DNA of 64,000 bases from an uncultured Chlorobiota bacterium (GCA_900696645.1 CAADGV010000032.1:1-64000); one strand, 5' to 3'. Positions 49,892 through 59,642 are shown, counted from the first letter of the stretch. The notes: a model not told the origin generated them from the sequence alone. A program made the numbers and translations.

Positions 49892-51481
49892 ATGAAACAG
49901 ACAGCACTTTTTGTCGTACTTATGCTTCTTCCCTGGTTGCTTGCCGCCCAGTACCAAAACGTCCGTGTGAGCAGCCCGACTGCAAGCCAGCCGGAAGAAG
50001 TGTGCATTGCTATCAACCCCGCCACCCCTATGCAAATGGCTGCGGGTTCGAACCTGAACTACGCGTACCGCTCAACCGATGGCGGCGCAAGCTGGATTCA
50101 ATCGACACTCACATCTTCGCTGGGAGTCTGGGGTGACCCGTGCGTAGTATTTGATGGAAATGGAAATCTGTACTATGCCCATCTATCCAATCCGCCTTCA
50201 CCGGGATATTGGATAGACAGGATTGTTGTTCAGAAATCGACAAATGCAGGAGTGAATTGGAGTACGGGCGTTGGCGTGGGCTACAATCCGCCAAGAAAGA
50301 ATCAGGATAAAGAATGGCTTGCCGTGGATTTAACAAACTCTCCGCATCACAACAATCTGTACATGGCGTGGACGGAATTTGATTCGTACGGTTCATCAAA
50401 CGCGGCCGACAGTTCGCGCATTCTCTTCTCACGTTCAACAGATGCAAGCGTCTCGTGGTCAACGCCTGTCCGCATCAGCGATAAGGGCGGAAATTGCATT
50501 GACAGCGATGAAACCGTTGAGGGAGCAGTCCCCGCCGTCGGCCCGAACGGAGAAGTGTATCTCAGTTGGTCCGGTCCGCTCGGCCTTATGTTCGACAAAT
50601 CCACCGATGGCGGAGTAACGTTCGGGGTTGACCGGTTTGTGGTGGATCAACCGGGTGGCTGGGATTTTGACATACCGGGAATCAATCGAACAAACGGATT
50701 TCCCATCACCTTGTGCGACGTCAGCACGTCTACCCACCGCGGCACAATCTACATCAACTGGAGCGACCAACGAAACGGATTGAATAACACCGACATCTTC
50801 CTCATCAAATCAACTGATGGCGGCACGACATGGAGTTCGATCAAGAAAGTGAATGACGATCTCACAACTACACATCAGTTCTTCACCTGGATGACCATTG
50901 ATCAGACTACAGGATACCTGTATGGTGTTTTCTACGACAGAAGGAACTACACGGGCACACAAACGGATGTTTACGTTGCCCGCTCAACTGATGGCGGAGA
51001 GACATTCGAGAACTTCAAAGTGAGTCAGACATCGTTTTCTCCCCAGGCCAGCATCTTTTTTGGCGACTATACAGGCATTGCAGCATTCAACAGAAAAGTC
51101 TATCCTATTTGGATGAGAATGGATGGAACGACCCTGAGCGTTTGGACTGCCATCATTAACGATACGTCGGGAGCTACGTCCGTGGCGAGCGGAGCGGAGC
51201 AGCCTGCCGACTTTCAATTGCTGCAGAATTATCCCAACCCGTTCAACCCAACCACAACTATTGATTTCTTTGTGGGTAAGGCGAGTCACGTTACGCTCGA
51301 CATGTTTGACATCACCGGCAGGAAAGTCACCAGCCTTGTGGACGAGATCCGCAATCAAGGGTGGCACTCTGTTCAGTGGAATGCACAACATCAGAATCTT
51401 GCCCATGCAACAGGCGTTTACTTCTCACAAATGAAATCCGGTTCATATATTGAACGTAAGAAGCTCATCTTACTGAAATAA
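49892..51481 (+). CDS. Secreted sialidase-like BNR protein with T9SS sorting domain
   Basis: A 529-residue protein. The signal (ending WLLAAQ) precedes multiple BNR/Asp-box-type repeats: YRSTDGGASWIQS, QKSTNAGVNWSTG, SRSTDASVSWSTP, DKSTDGGVTFGVD, IKSTDGGTTWSSI and ARSTDGGETFENF. Repeats with S-x-D-x-G-x-x-W are characteristic of exo-alpha-sialidase-type propellers. The catalytic set of a true sialidase is not evident, so a binding or other glycan-related role is also possible. The sorting module is QNYPNPFNPTTTIDF, LDMFDITGRKV, ATGVYFSQMKSG, KKLILLK. It is followed after 3 bases by a DUF423 gene. Confidence 0.9.
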   Translation: MKQTALFVVLMLLPWLLAAQYQNVRVSSPTASQPEEVCIAINPATPMQMAAGSNLNYAYRSTDGGASWIQSTLTSSLGVWGDPCVVFDGNGNLYYAHLSNPPSPGYWIDRIVVQKSTNAGVNWSTGVGVGYNPPRKNQDKEWLAVDLTNSPHHNNLYMAWTEFDSYGSSNAADSSRILFSRSTDASVSWSTPVRISDKGGNCIDSDETVEGAVPAVGPNGEVYLSWSGPLGLMFDKSTDGGVTFGVDRFVVDQPGGWDFDIPGINRTNGFPITLCDVSTSTHRGTIYINWSDQRNGLNNTDIFLIKSTDGGTTWSSIKKVNDDLTTTHQFFTWMTIDQTTGYLYGVFYDRRNYTGTQTDVYVARSTDGGETFENFKVSQTSFSPQASIFFGDYTGIAAFNRKVYPIWMRMDGTTLSVWTAIINDTSGATSVASGAEQPADFQLLQNYPNPFNPTTTIDFFVGKASHVTLDMFDITGRKVTSLVDEIRNQGWHSVQWNAQHQNLAHATGVYFSQMKSGSYIERKKLILLK

Positions 51482-51484
51482 GCT

Positions 51485-51901
51485 ATGACGTCATTGCCTT
51501 CGTCTTTTGGGAGAACATTCTTTGTCACAGGCGCCGTCTCTGCTGCAATCGGGGTTGCAGCAGGAGCGTTTGGCGCGCACGGCTTGAAGTCAATCCTCTC
51601 GCCCGATATGCTTGCGGTGTACGAAACCGCCGTTCGCTATCATATGTATCACGCGTTCGGATTGATTGCGGCGGGTTGGGCTGCACACTCTACGCAGAAC
51701 TCGAAAGCGAACATTGCGGGTTGGTGTTTCGTTGCCGGAACAGTTCTATTTTCAGGCTCGCTGTACATCCTCACTCTGACCGGATTGCGCTGGCTCGGCG
51801 CAATAACACCGTTCGGCGGCGTATTGTTTATTACCGGATGGATTGCGCTTGCACTTTCGTTCCTCCGCAATGCAGAGTCACCGCGGAGGAATAATGTTTG
51901 A
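51485..51901 (+). CDS. DUF423 (YgdD-type) membrane protein
   Basis: A 138-residue protein with four membrane segments. The DUF423 hallmarks are GAFGAHGLKSILSPDMLAVYETAVRYHMYHA near residues 27-57 and a later SGSLYILTLTG with LGAITPFGGVLFI. The family has no firmly assigned function. It overlaps the following gene by 8 bases (51894-51901). Confidence 0.9.
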   Translation: MTSLPSSFGRTFFVTGAVSAAIGVAAGAFGAHGLKSILSPDMLAVYETAVRYHMYHAFGLIAAGWAAHSTQNSKANIAGWCFVAGTVLFSGSLYILTLTGLRWLGAITPFGGVLFITGWIALALSFLRNAESPRRNNV

Positions 51902-52469
51902 GAAAGAAGTCAAGGCAATGCTGGCCTCCAAATCCATCAACTACAAGGATGGCACCCGTAGCACATCCGACCTTGACTTTTTTCTCCCCGATCACAACAT
52001 TTACTTCGATGCGAAAGAGAAGGCACAACGATTCTCAATGAAGAATTGGAACGAAGCCTCCATGCCGCAGGATTCGTTATTCATCATAGATGATCTCGCG
52101 GCCCGCAAACTTTTACTTTACGCCCCTCATAGCTTCTGTCTTGTCAAGGATTCATCTGTCTCGCCCCCCATGTACTACGCCTACTCAATTGTCGATTTGT
52201 TGTGCATTCCGAAGAAGCGGGTGAAACGTCCTATCGAACGTTCAGTGAGAGCTTACAAGGGAAAATGGCTCATCGATTTGCGTGATGCGGCGGCCTTCGA
52301 AACACTTGACGACGCGATCGGCTACCTCCTGAGCTATCGCAAGAAATTCTCCCTCATCTTCAACACACACATCGATTGTTGGGGAAAGTACCCGTCTGAG
52401 AATATCAAAACGTCAGGACGTTTGCGGACTGCCGGATATTGGGAAAAAGATTCGGAATCGCATTCCTGA
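51894..52469 (+). CDS. Possible PD-(D/E)XK nuclease-like protein
   Basis: A 191-residue protein; GGAGG lies just upstream of the ATG at 51894. Residues of about 22-42 read TSDLDFFLPDHNIYFDAKEK, which resembles the D...(D/E)xK core of PD-(D/E)XK nucleases with Asp, then Asp-Ala-Lys. The later part has DDLAARKLLLYAP and a long helical tail. The assignment is structural guesswork from one motif, so it could be something else. It overlaps the DUF423 gene and is followed by a 216-base gap before the exporter operon. Confidence 0.6.
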   Translation: MFEKEVKAMLASKSINYKDGTRSTSDLDFFLPDHNIYFDAKEKAQRFSMKNWNEASMPQDSLFIIDDLAARKLLLYAPHSFCLVKDSSVSPPMYYAYSIVDLLCIPKKRVKRPIERSVRAYKGKWLIDLRDAAAFETLDDAIGYLLSYRKKFSLIFNTHIDCWGKYPSENIKTSGRLRTAGYWEKDSESHS

Positions 52470-52685
52470 CTGAACTCTTGTGCATGTCACGGCGTTTCAG
52501 TATTAAACCGTCCGCCGTTCGCCGAGTTGCTGATGATGCTCGCCGAAAATGACATAACTTCCGCCCTGTACATTCGTATACTTGTCGAACATTGTGGAAG
52601 CCCCGGAAAGTGTTTGAGTGAAAGCGGGGAATTTGTATCTTATGGCGACTTTTTTCCAGTGTCTCTATCGAAATCCGGCAAAACC

Positions 52686-53876
52686 ATGAGTCTTTCAACA
52701 GAAAAAACCGACCTTTCCAAGTTGCGCATACACGACGAGAAGCGGGATGGTAATGCTTCTTCCAAATCAAAGAAACTCGTTATCACAATAACGTTGGCTG
52801 CCGTTTTGCTTGTGAGCATACTCATCTGGCTCGATGGATTTTTTTCATCAGCAGTTGAAGTTGAAGTTGCGACGGCTTCGCTCACGTATCCATCCTCCGC
52901 AAACGCCGTGCTGACTGCTTCGGGTTATGTGGTAGCACAACAGAAAGCCGCCATTGCGTCAAAAGCAACCGGCCGGCTTGTGTTTCTTGGTGTTGAGGAA
53001 GGCGACCGCGTGAAGAAAAATCAGATCATCGCCCGAATTGAAGATCAGGATGTGTTGGCTGCACTGGCGCAGGCCCGTGCAAACTTCGAGCTGGCAAAAG
53101 CCGACTTCGACGATGCAAGCCGATGGCTCGAACGGCAGAAATCTCTCTTTGGATCGGGTTCGACGTCGAAGGCGGAACTCGATGCAGCAGAAGCGCGACA
53201 CAGGCGGGTTGAAGCGTCAATCAAATCTGCCGAAGCGGCGGTTCGCTCTGCTGAAGTTGCGCTCGAGAACACACGGATTCGGGCTCCGTTCGATGGTACA
53301 GTCCTTAGCAAAAATGCGAATGTCGGAGAAGTTGTTGCGCCGTTTGCGGCCGCGGCGAGTTCCCGTGCCGCCGTTGTCACCATTGCAGATATGCTGTCAC
53401 TTGAAGTGGAAGCCGATGTGTCCGAATCTAACATTACCCGCGTAACAGCAGGCGGCCCCTGCGAGATCGTGCTTGATGCCTATCCCGACCGCCGCTATCC
53501 CGGATTCGTTCACAAGATTGTCCCGACAGCAGATCGTGCCAAGGCTACCGTGCTGACAAAAGTTCGATTCAAGGAGCGCGACGATCGCGTGCTACCTGAA
53601 ATGAGCGCAAAGGTAACGTTTCTTTCTCAAGCGCCGGAACCGGGAGATGCAAACCAGCCTCCGAAACTCACTGTGCCCTCAGGTGCAGTTGTTTCGCGGG
53701 ACGGACAAGACATCGTATTGGTTGTCAAGAATGGAACTGTAAACGAGACACCGGTTCGCTCCGGTGGCCGAATCGGTGACCGAACCATAGTAGAGGAAGG
53801 GATTCTTCAGGGAGATCAGGTCATCATCCGCCCCGAACCATCCCTGAAAACGGGGACACGAGTAAAGGCAAAATAG
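52686..53876 (+). CDS. Periplasmic adaptor (HlyD/RND-type) of an exporter
   Basis: A 396-residue membrane-fusion protein. The frame is open from 52527, but the ATG at 52686 (MSLSTEKTDLS) begins a normal cytoplasmic segment and membrane helix (LVITITLAAVLLVSILIWL). Then come a lipoyl-type half (GYVVAQQKAAIASKATGRL), a coiled-coil hairpin (ARANFELAKADFDDASRWL ... AEAAVRSAEVALENT) and the barrel domain (IRAPFDGTVLSKNANVGEVV). It bridges an inner-membrane pump and an outer-membrane channel. It heads the unit with an ATPase and two FtsX-type permeases. Confidence 0.9.
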   Translation: MSLSTEKTDLSKLRIHDEKRDGNASSKSKKLVITITLAAVLLVSILIWLDGFFSSAVEVEVATASLTYPSSANAVLTASGYVVAQQKAAIASKATGRLVFLGVEEGDRVKKNQIIARIEDQDVLAALAQARANFELAKADFDDASRWLERQKSLFGSGSTSKAELDAAEARHRRVEASIKSAEAAVRSAEVALENTRIRAPFDGTVLSKNANVGEVVAPFAAAASSRAAVVTIADMLSLEVEADVSESNITRVTAGGPCEIVLDAYPDRRYPGFVHKIVPTADRAKATVLTKVRFKERDDRVLPEMSAKVTFLSQAPEPGDANQPPKLTVPSGAVVSRDGQDIVLVVKNGTVNETPVRSGGRIGDRTIVEEGILQGDQVIIRPEPSLKTGTRVKAK

Positions 53877-53899
53877 CAGACACTACTACGGAGAGAAAT

Positions 53900-54583
53900 A
53901 TGGCAGGAACTAACGGCACTATCATTAGTGTCAACAAAGTGAGGAAATCGTACTATCGGGATACAATCGAAATCCCTGTCCTCAACAATATCTCGATCAA
54001 CGTCCCCGAAGGCGAATTCCTTGCGCTTATGGGGCCATCAGGGTCCGGCAAAACGACGTTGCTGAATCTGATTGCCGGAATCGATCGACCGGATGAAGGC
54101 GAAGTTGTTGTCGGCGGCGTAAACATTGCGGCGCTCAGCGAATCCGAACTTTCGAAATGGCGTGCCCGGCATGTTGGATTTGTGTTTCAGTTCTACAATC
54201 TCCTTCCTGTTCTTACTGCATACGAGAACGTTGAGCTGCCCTTGCTGCTCACCAATCTCTCAAAAAAGGAAAAACACGAACACGTGGAATTTGCGTTGAA
54301 GCTTGTTGGCTTGAGCGACAGAATGTATAACAAGCCGGGTCAACTTTCCGGAGGCCAGGAACAGCGCGTCGCAATTGCCAGAGCCGTTGTCACAGATCCG
54401 ACAATTCTCGTTGCGGATGAACCCACGGGCGATCTTGACAAAGTGTCCGCCGCCGAGATCATGGAATTACTCGACCGGCTGAACAAGGAGTACAAGAAAA
54501 CAATCGTGATGGTAACGCACGACCCGCGTGCGGCAGAAAAGGCTCACACCGTCCGTCATCTTGAGAAAGGAGAACTCACGTAG
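53900..54583 (+). CDS. ABC transporter ATP-binding protein (MacB/LolD type)
   Basis: A 227-residue ATPase. Walker A is [12 protein letters not shown], the Q-loop is in [10 protein letters not shown], the signature is [14 protein letters not shown], and Walker B is [12 protein letters not shown]. The size and the loop around [12 protein letters not shown] match the LolD/MacB class that powers FtsX-like permeases. It starts 23 bases after the adaptor gene. Confidence 0.95.
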   Translation: MAGTNGTIISVNKVRKSYYRDTIEIPVLNNISINVPEGEFLALMGPSGSGKTTLLNLIAGIDRPDEGEVVVGGVNIAALSESELSKWRARHVGFVFQFYNLLPVLTAYENVELPLLLTNLSKKEKHEHVEFALKLVGLSDRMYNKPGQLSGGQEQRVAIARAVVTDPTILVADEPTGDLDKVSAAEIMELLDRLNKEYKKTIVMVTHDPRAAEKAHTVRHLEKGELT

Positions 54584-54584
54584 C

Positions 54585-55739
54585 ATGTTTCGGATTGTCA
54601 TCAAAAATGCGCTCCGGCATGTACTGAGATCGTCTCTTACCATTCTCGGTATAGCGATTGCGGTTATTGCCTTCTGCCTGCTGCGCACGGTCGTTACCGT
54701 ATGGTACTCCGGCATTGAAGTCTCAGCCGCCAACCGATTGATCACACGTCAAGCCGTATCGTTTATCTTCCCGCTTCCCTATGCGTATCGTGATCAGATA
54801 GGGCGTGTGGATGGCGTTGAACAAGTGTCGTTTGCCAACTGGTTCGGAGGCACATACATCGACAAGAAGCAGTTCTTCGCACGGCTCGCCGTTGATCATG
54901 AGACTTTTTTCGACGTGTACCCGGAATTCCTAATCTCGCCCGAGGAGTTACAGGCGTTCAAGCGTGAGCGCAACGCCTGTGTGGTCGGTGAGGATCTGGT
55001 TAAGCGATACGGGTTCAAAATTGGAGATATCATTCAAATCGAAGGTGACATCTTCCCGGGCCAATGGCAGTTTGTCGTCCGCGGAGTTTACAAGCCGCGT
55101 GAGCCTGCAATCGATCCCTCGAATTTTCTGTTCCGATGGGATTACCTTGACGAGCGGTTGCGGCAAGACTCGCCCACCCGTGCAGGATATGTCGGTTGGT
55201 ATATTGTGAAAACGAAAGATGCCGCTGCAACAGCGCAAGTATCACAGAACATCGACAATTTGTTTGCTAATTCACGTGCCGAGACAAAGACGGAAACCGA
55301 GCGACAGTTCCAACAAGGCTTCATTGCAGCGTTCAGCGCGGTTATTGACGCAATGAATTTCATTTCATTCGTTATCATCGGCATTATCATGCTCGTTCTC
55401 GGAAACACGATGATTATGTCATCGCGTGAGCGAACACGGGAGTACGCCGTTCTTAAAACAATCGGGTTCTCCGGACGGCAATTGCTTATCATGATTGCGG
55501 GAGAATCGCTGCTTATTGCAGCCTTGGGCGGCTTGCTCGGGCTTCTTGCAACGTTTCCTTCGATTACTTTCTTCCAGGCGCTGATGCCGAAAGGGTTCTT
55601 CCCTGTCTTCTTCATTGAGCCCATTACAATCGTGTTGGCGGTGACAGCGGCTATTCTTGTCGGCGTCGTGGCCGCAATCTTCCCTGTTCACAGAACACTG
55701 CGGACGAAGATTGTTGAAGGCTTGCGCTTCATCGGATAA
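54585..55739 (+). CDS. FtsX-like ABC permease (first of two)
   Basis: A 384-residue permease from the ATG at 54585, one base after the ATPase stop (the frame is open further upstream inside the ATPase gene). There is an N-terminal membrane helix (SSLTILGIAIAVIAFCLL) and a MacB-like periplasmic domain of about 210 residues. Three more helices complete the FtsX topology: IGIIMLVLGNTMIMS, LLIAALGGLLGLL and ITIVLAVTAAILVGVVAAIFP. The cytoplasmic loop SRERTREYAVLKTIGF is the conserved coupling region. Paired with the next permease in a heterodimer. Confidence 0.92.
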   Translation: MFRIVIKNALRHVLRSSLTILGIAIAVIAFCLLRTVVTVWYSGIEVSAANRLITRQAVSFIFPLPYAYRDQIGRVDGVEQVSFANWFGGTYIDKKQFFARLAVDHETFFDVYPEFLISPEELQAFKRERNACVVGEDLVKRYGFKIGDIIQIEGDIFPGQWQFVVRGVYKPREPAIDPSNFLFRWDYLDERLRQDSPTRAGYVGWYIVKTKDAAATAQVSQNIDNLFANSRAETKTETERQFQQGFIAAFSAVIDAMNFISFVIIGIIMLVLGNTMIMSSRERTREYAVLKTIGFSGRQLLIMIAGESLLIAALGGLLGLLATFPSITFFQALMPKGFFPVFFIEPITIVLAVTAAILVGVVAAIFPVHRTLRTKIVEGLRFIG

Positions 55740-55755
55740 GTCAGAAAGGCATATA

Positions 55756-56928
55756 ATGAAGATTCCATTGAAATATACATTCCGCAACCTCCAGAGCCGC
55801 CGTCTGACAACAGCATTGACAATTCTTGGAATAACCCTCGTTGTGTTTGTCTTTGCGGCCGTGTTGATGATGGCACATGGTGTTGAGAAAACCCTTGTCG
55901 CAACCGGTTCCGAGGAGAATATCCTCATCAGTCGAAAAGCATCGAACGGAGAGATTTCGAGTATCATCGACGGCGAGACGGTCAACATCATTCTCGCTAT
56001 GAACCAGGTCGCCCGAACGCCGGCAGGTGCTCCGTTCGCAACGAAAGACGTGGCGACCGTTATCAATCTCCCGAAAACAGACTATGTCGGGATTACCAAT
56101 GTGACTGTGCGAGGTGTGTCGCCCGATGCATTTGCCCTGCGACCAATGGTGAAGATTGTGGAGGGAAGAGCCTTTCAATGGGGCGCACGTGAAATCATCA
56201 TCGGCAATTCGATTGCACGCAGAATCCTGAACGCACGCGTGGGCGGCACCATCAAGATAGGCGGAGATCAATGGACCATCGTCGGTAGGTTTGATGCGGA
56301 AGGATGCGGATTCGACTCCGAAATCTGGGGAGATGTCCTTCAGCTTACTGATGCCCTCGGGCGCAGTAATGCCTTTTCAACATTGACACTGAAACTCCGT
56401 TCACCGCAGGAGTTTGATTCGTTCAAAGAGGCGTTTGAATCGGATGCCCGCTTGCAACAATTCGTCCCCAAAACGGAGCGGCAATTCTTCGAGGAACAGT
56501 CCGAGACAATGGCACTTTTCATACGCGTTCTCGGAATCTTTATTACAGTAATTTTCAGTGCAGGTGCTGTTATTGGAGCGATGATAACCATGTACGGGGC
56601 GGTTGCTAATCGAACAGTGGAAATTGGCACGCTGCGGGCGCTCGGTTTCCGTCGCAGAAGCGTTCTTTCCGCTTACTTGATTGAATCACTAATGATTGCA
56701 CTCATCGGAGGCATTGTCGGTGTTGTGCTCGCATCATTCCTGCAGTTCTTCAGCATATCAACAATCAACTTCGACTCTTTTGCAGAAATCGAATTTTCTT
56801 TTGCCCTCTCAACCGGCATCATCATCTCGTCGCTAATGTTTGCTGTGGTCATGGGTTTTGTGGGAGGCTTTCTGCCTGCATTCCGAGCTGCGCGTCTGAA
56901 CATTGTTTCGGCCTTGCGCGCATCCTAA
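55756..56928 (+). CDS. FtsX-like ABC permease (second of two)
   Basis: A 390-residue permease from the ATG at 55756. Helix 1 is TTALTILGITLVVFVFAAVLM, a periplasmic domain follows, and the final helices include FITVIFSAGAVIGAMITMYG and IIISSLMFAVVMGFVGGFLP. The loop ANRTVEIGTLRALGFRRRSV is the coupling region, clearly related to that of the first permease but different in sequence, so the two form a heterodimer rather than a recent duplicate. No TolC-type outer-membrane channel gene is in the window. A terminator-like hairpin follows. Confidence 0.92.
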   Translation: MKIPLKYTFRNLQSRRLTTALTILGITLVVFVFAAVLMMAHGVEKTLVATGSEENILISRKASNGEISSIIDGETVNIILAMNQVARTPAGAPFATKDVATVINLPKTDYVGITNVTVRGVSPDAFALRPMVKIVEGRAFQWGAREIIIGNSIARRILNARVGGTIKIGGDQWTIVGRFDAEGCGFDSEIWGDVLQLTDALGRSNAFSTLTLKLRSPQEFDSFKEAFESDARLQQFVPKTERQFFEEQSETMALFIRVLGIFITVIFSAGAVIGAMITMYGAVANRTVEIGTLRALGFRRRSVLSAYLIESLMIALIGGIVGVVLASFLQFFSISTINFDSFAEIEFSFALSTGIIISSLMFAVVMGFVGGFLPAFRAARLNIVSALRAS

Positions 56929-56950
56929 GATCATCTCTTCTTTCCTGAGG

Positions 56951-56975
56951 GAGCCCGCCCGGAGCGGGCTTCGTC
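56951..56975 (+). terminator. Terminator-like hairpin after the exporter operon
   Basis: AGCCCGC at 56952-56958 pairs with GCGGGCT at 56964-56970 over a 5-base loop. The flanking G and T extend it weakly (G:U). Only a sparse T-rich stretch (TCGTCATT) follows, so it is a weak intrinsic terminator. Confidence 0.6.
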
Positions 56976-57130
56976 ATTCCTCCAATCTCACACCCATGTA
57001 TGTACATATTCCCTGCTTTCTGCAAACGTTTCAACCGATCCACGTTCATTCCTACATACACTCCCGCCCACTGCCTTCATCAATCTTCGGGCTGAGAAAA
57101 TCCACTTCCAAATGACAGTTAATTCCGGTT

Positions 57131-57148
57131 TACTTTGGCATCAAAGTA
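57131..57148 (+). repeat. Small hairpin in the leader of the 57265 gene
   Basis: TACTTTG at 57131-57137 pairs with CAAAGTA at 57142-57148 around a 4-base loop. It lies about 120 bases before the next start. Its function is unknown. Confidence 0.3.
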
Positions 57149-57264
57149 GTTTGTCTCTGCATTGAAGGAACACACATTGAGGCTGTGTCCTCCGAATCAC
57201 CGGAGCAATGAATGAGTTTTCAAACCCAAACCAGAATAGTCAGTCATGTAGGGAGATTTGCGAG

Positions 57265-58203
57265 ATGTTTCAGGTAATTGTAAGATGCTTGTTTGCCGGA
57301 ACCCTGTTTCTCGTTCCCGCACTGGTGTCTGCTCAGAGTGCATGGCAATCAACCAATGGGCCGTGTACAGGATTCGTATACTCACAAGCAGTTGACGCGA
57401 CGGGAACCATCTACGCCGGAACCGGCGGCCGTGGTGTCTATGTTGTCGAGAAGGTCAAAGGCAGCGCATGGCAACAACGCAACGCAGGATTGCAGACAAA
57501 TGCCGTCTATGCAATTGTTGTAGACCGGAATAACAAGGTGTTTGTCGGGACGGATGAAGGGGTCTATTCGTCAACCAATTCCGGGGCGCAATGGATACTT
57601 TCGAGTGATGGCTTGACAACAACATTTGTGAATGCGCTCGCTGTAGGCAAGAACGGTTCTCTGTTCGCAGCAACCGGCGGAGGAGGCATTTTCCGTTCCG
57701 ATGACAACGGCGAAAGCTGGAAACCTGTAAACGCAGGATTGACCTCCCTCATCGTGCTGTCCCTGGCAACCGACGATGGGGGCAACTTGTATGCCGGAAC
57801 AGATGGCAGCGGCATTTTCCGATCACACAACAATGGTGATACTTGGAACGATGCAAGCAAGGGCCTGACCAACTCAGCTGTGCTTACGTTGCTCGTCGAT
57901 CCAAAAGGCATAGTCTATGCAGGGACACGCGGCGGCGGAGTGTTTCGCTCAACCGACTACGCAGGGTCATGGAGCGAGGCAAATACCTCTCTTCGGGCCA
58001 GTTCGATCTACACATTAGTGACTGATAACAGCGGAAATATTTTTGCGGGAACCGATCAAGGCGCGTTTGCCTCTACGAATATGGCTTGGAGCTGGACTCC
58101 CATCAATACCGGCTTGACAAATCCTGTGGTGCTTTCGCTGGCGGTTACGTCTTCAGCGCTTCTCGCCGGAACAGGCGGGTCAGGGGTGTTCCGATTGCAG
58201 TAG
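57265..58203 (+). CDS. Secreted propeller protein lacking a sorting domain
   Basis: A 312-residue protein from the ATG at 57265 (GGGAGA upstream); the frame runs back to 57208. The signal peptide ends ALVSAQ. The body has repeats of about 42 residues, each with I-x-AGTxGGGVFRS and W motifs (GTIYAGTGGRGVYVV, KVFVGTDEGVYSSTNSGAQW, SLFAATGGGGIFRSDDNGESW, NLYAGTDGSGIFRSHNNGDTW, IVYAGTRGGGVFRSTDYAGSW). They resemble the two-component-regulator/sialidase-like propellers. Unlike most neighbours it stops at the last blade (GGSGVFRLQ) and has no sorting module, so it may stay periplasmic. Confidence 0.88.
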   Translation: MFQVIVRCLFAGTLFLVPALVSAQSAWQSTNGPCTGFVYSQAVDATGTIYAGTGGRGVYVVEKVKGSAWQQRNAGLQTNAVYAIVVDRNNKVFVGTDEGVYSSTNSGAQWILSSDGLTTTFVNALAVGKNGSLFAATGGGGIFRSDDNGESWKPVNAGLTSLIVLSLATDDGGNLYAGTDGSGIFRSHNNGDTWNDASKGLTNSAVLTLLVDPKGIVYAGTRGGGVFRSTDYAGSWSEANTSLRASSIYTLVTDNSGNIFAGTDQGAFASTNMAWSWTPINTGLTNPVVLSLAVTSSALLAGTGGSGVFRLQ

Positions 58204-58236
58204 ATTTTTACCAAACGCGTTGGTCGAGGGGGGGAC

Positions 58237-58278
58237 GCAAAGGGCCGGTGTTGGGGGAACACCGGCTCTTTGCATTTT
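58237..58278. terminator. Strong shared terminator between convergent genes
   Basis: GCAAAGGGCCGGTGTT at 58237-58252 pairs with AACACCGGCTCTTTGC at 58258-58273, 15 of 16 positions with a G:U in the remaining one, over a 5-base loop. TTTT follows at 58275-58278. It separates the propeller gene from the convergent hemL. Confidence 0.85.
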
Positions 58279-58289
58279 GAATCATTGTC

Positions 58290-59588
58290 CTATTCAGCCC
58301 GCAGTGTCCGTTCCAACGCCTTCCGATTCGCTCGAATAGTCTTCTCGATCATTTCATCCGTGTGTGCAGAGGAAACAAATCCTGCTTCAAATTGCGACGG
58401 CGCAAGATAGATGCCTTCTTCCAACATTGCATTGAAGTATGCAGCATAGCGTTTCGTATCGGATGTGAGAGCAGATTGATAGTCTCGAACATTGGAAGAC
58501 GTAAAGAACAGCGTTGACATTGACCCAATTCGATTCGAGGTCGCGGGTATTCCGAGACTTCTGACGTTTTCGGCAAATCCCACCTCAAGGGCTTGAGACT
58601 TTTTCTCAAGCTTCTGATAGAATTTTTCATCTTCAAGAATAACCGAGAGAGTTTCAAATCCAGCCGTCATCGCAAGAGGATTTCCCGATAACGTCCCCGC
58701 CTGATACATGGGACCACTTGGAGCGACGATCTGCATGATGTCCCCTCTTCCGCCATAAGCCCCAACGGGAAGCCCGCCCCCAATAATTTTGCCGAATGTT
58801 GTAAGGTCGGGTTGGATGTTATAGCGTTCTTGTGCTCCTCCGAGAGCCAGCCTGAATCCCGTCATTACTTCATCGAAAATGAGGATGATTCCTTCTTTCG
58901 TGCAAAGTGATCGGAGATTTTCCAGGAAGCCATCGACGGGGGGCACGCAACCCATATTCCCGACAACAGGTTCGACGATGATTGCTGCGATCTCATGCTT
59001 GTTCTGATCGACAATCTCCTTCACTGATTCTATCGAGTTGAACCTTGCCGTCAACGTCAGTCTCGCAATAGCGGACGGAACGCCGGGACTATCAGGAACG
59101 CCGAACGTCATGGCTCCCGAACCCGCTTTGATGAGAAACGAATCGCCATGTCCGTGATAGCATCCCTCACACTTGATGATTTTCTCTCTGCCTGTTAATG
59201 CGCGTGCCAAGCGAATAGCGCTCATCGTTGCCTCGGTGCCGGAATTGACCATCCGAACCATCTCCACCGATGGGACGAGTCGGCAAATCAACTCAGCCAT
59301 TTTCACTTCAAGTTCCGTTGGTGCCCCAAAGCTCGTACCGTCCATTGCAACTTTCCTGATCGCCTCAATCACCCGTGGGTGAGCATGACCGAGAATTGCA
59401 GGCCCCCACGTTCCGACGTAGTCGATATACTCGTTGCCATCCACATCCCACAGCTTTGCGCCGGCGGCTTTTGCAATGAACAATGGATTCCGTCCAACAG
59501 ATTTGAATGCGCGGACGGGTGAGTTCACACCGCCGGGAATCGATTGTTTTGCCCGTTCAAAAAGTGAATTTGACGTCTTCGTATTCAT
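58290..59588 (-). CDS. hemL: Glutamate-1-semialdehyde 2,1-aminomutase
   Basis: A 432-residue PLP enzyme. I start it at the ATG at 59588 ([15 protein letters not shown]); in-frame ATGs at 59600 and 59624 are also possible. Motifs are the family start [69 protein letters not shown], and the PLP-lysine block [18 protein letters not shown]. It makes 5-aminolevulinate in the C5 route. It is the last gene of the haem operon, 54 bases after hemB. Confidence 0.95.
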   Translation of the reverse strand: MNTKTSNSLFERAKQSIPGGVNSPVRAFKSVGRNPLFIAKAAGAKLWDVDGNEYIDYVGTWGPAILGHAHPRVIEAIRKVAMDGTSFGAPTELEVKMAELICRLVPSVEMVRMVNSGTEATMSAIRLARALTGREKIIKCEGCYHGHGDSFLIKAGSGAMTFGVPDSPGVPSAIARLTLTARFNSIESVKEIVDQNKHEIAAIIVEPVVGNMGCVPPVDGFLENLRSLCTKEGIILIFDEVMTGFRLALGGAQERYNIQPDLTTFGKIIGGGLPVGAYGGRGDIMQIVAPSGPMYQAGTLSGNPLAMTAGFETLSVILEDEKFYQKLEKKSQALEVGFAENVRSLGIPATSNRIGSMSTLFFTSSNVRDYQSALTSDTKRYAAYFNAMLEEGIYLAPSQFEAGFVSSAHTDEMIEKTIRANRKALERTLRAE

Positions 59589-59642
59589 GAAAGACTTCAT
59601 AGGTTGAGAATGAGAAGGGCACAACTCGTGCCCCGGTGTTTT

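Larger units (their letters stand above)
56929..57264. other. 336-base region without a gene
   Basis: It contains the terminator-like hairpin at 56951-56975, a 10-base palindrome TATGTACATA near 56999 and a small hairpin at 57131-57148 (TACTTTG/CAAAGTA). No coding frame with a ribosome site was seen; the promoter of the 57265 gene must lie here. Confidence 0.5.
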
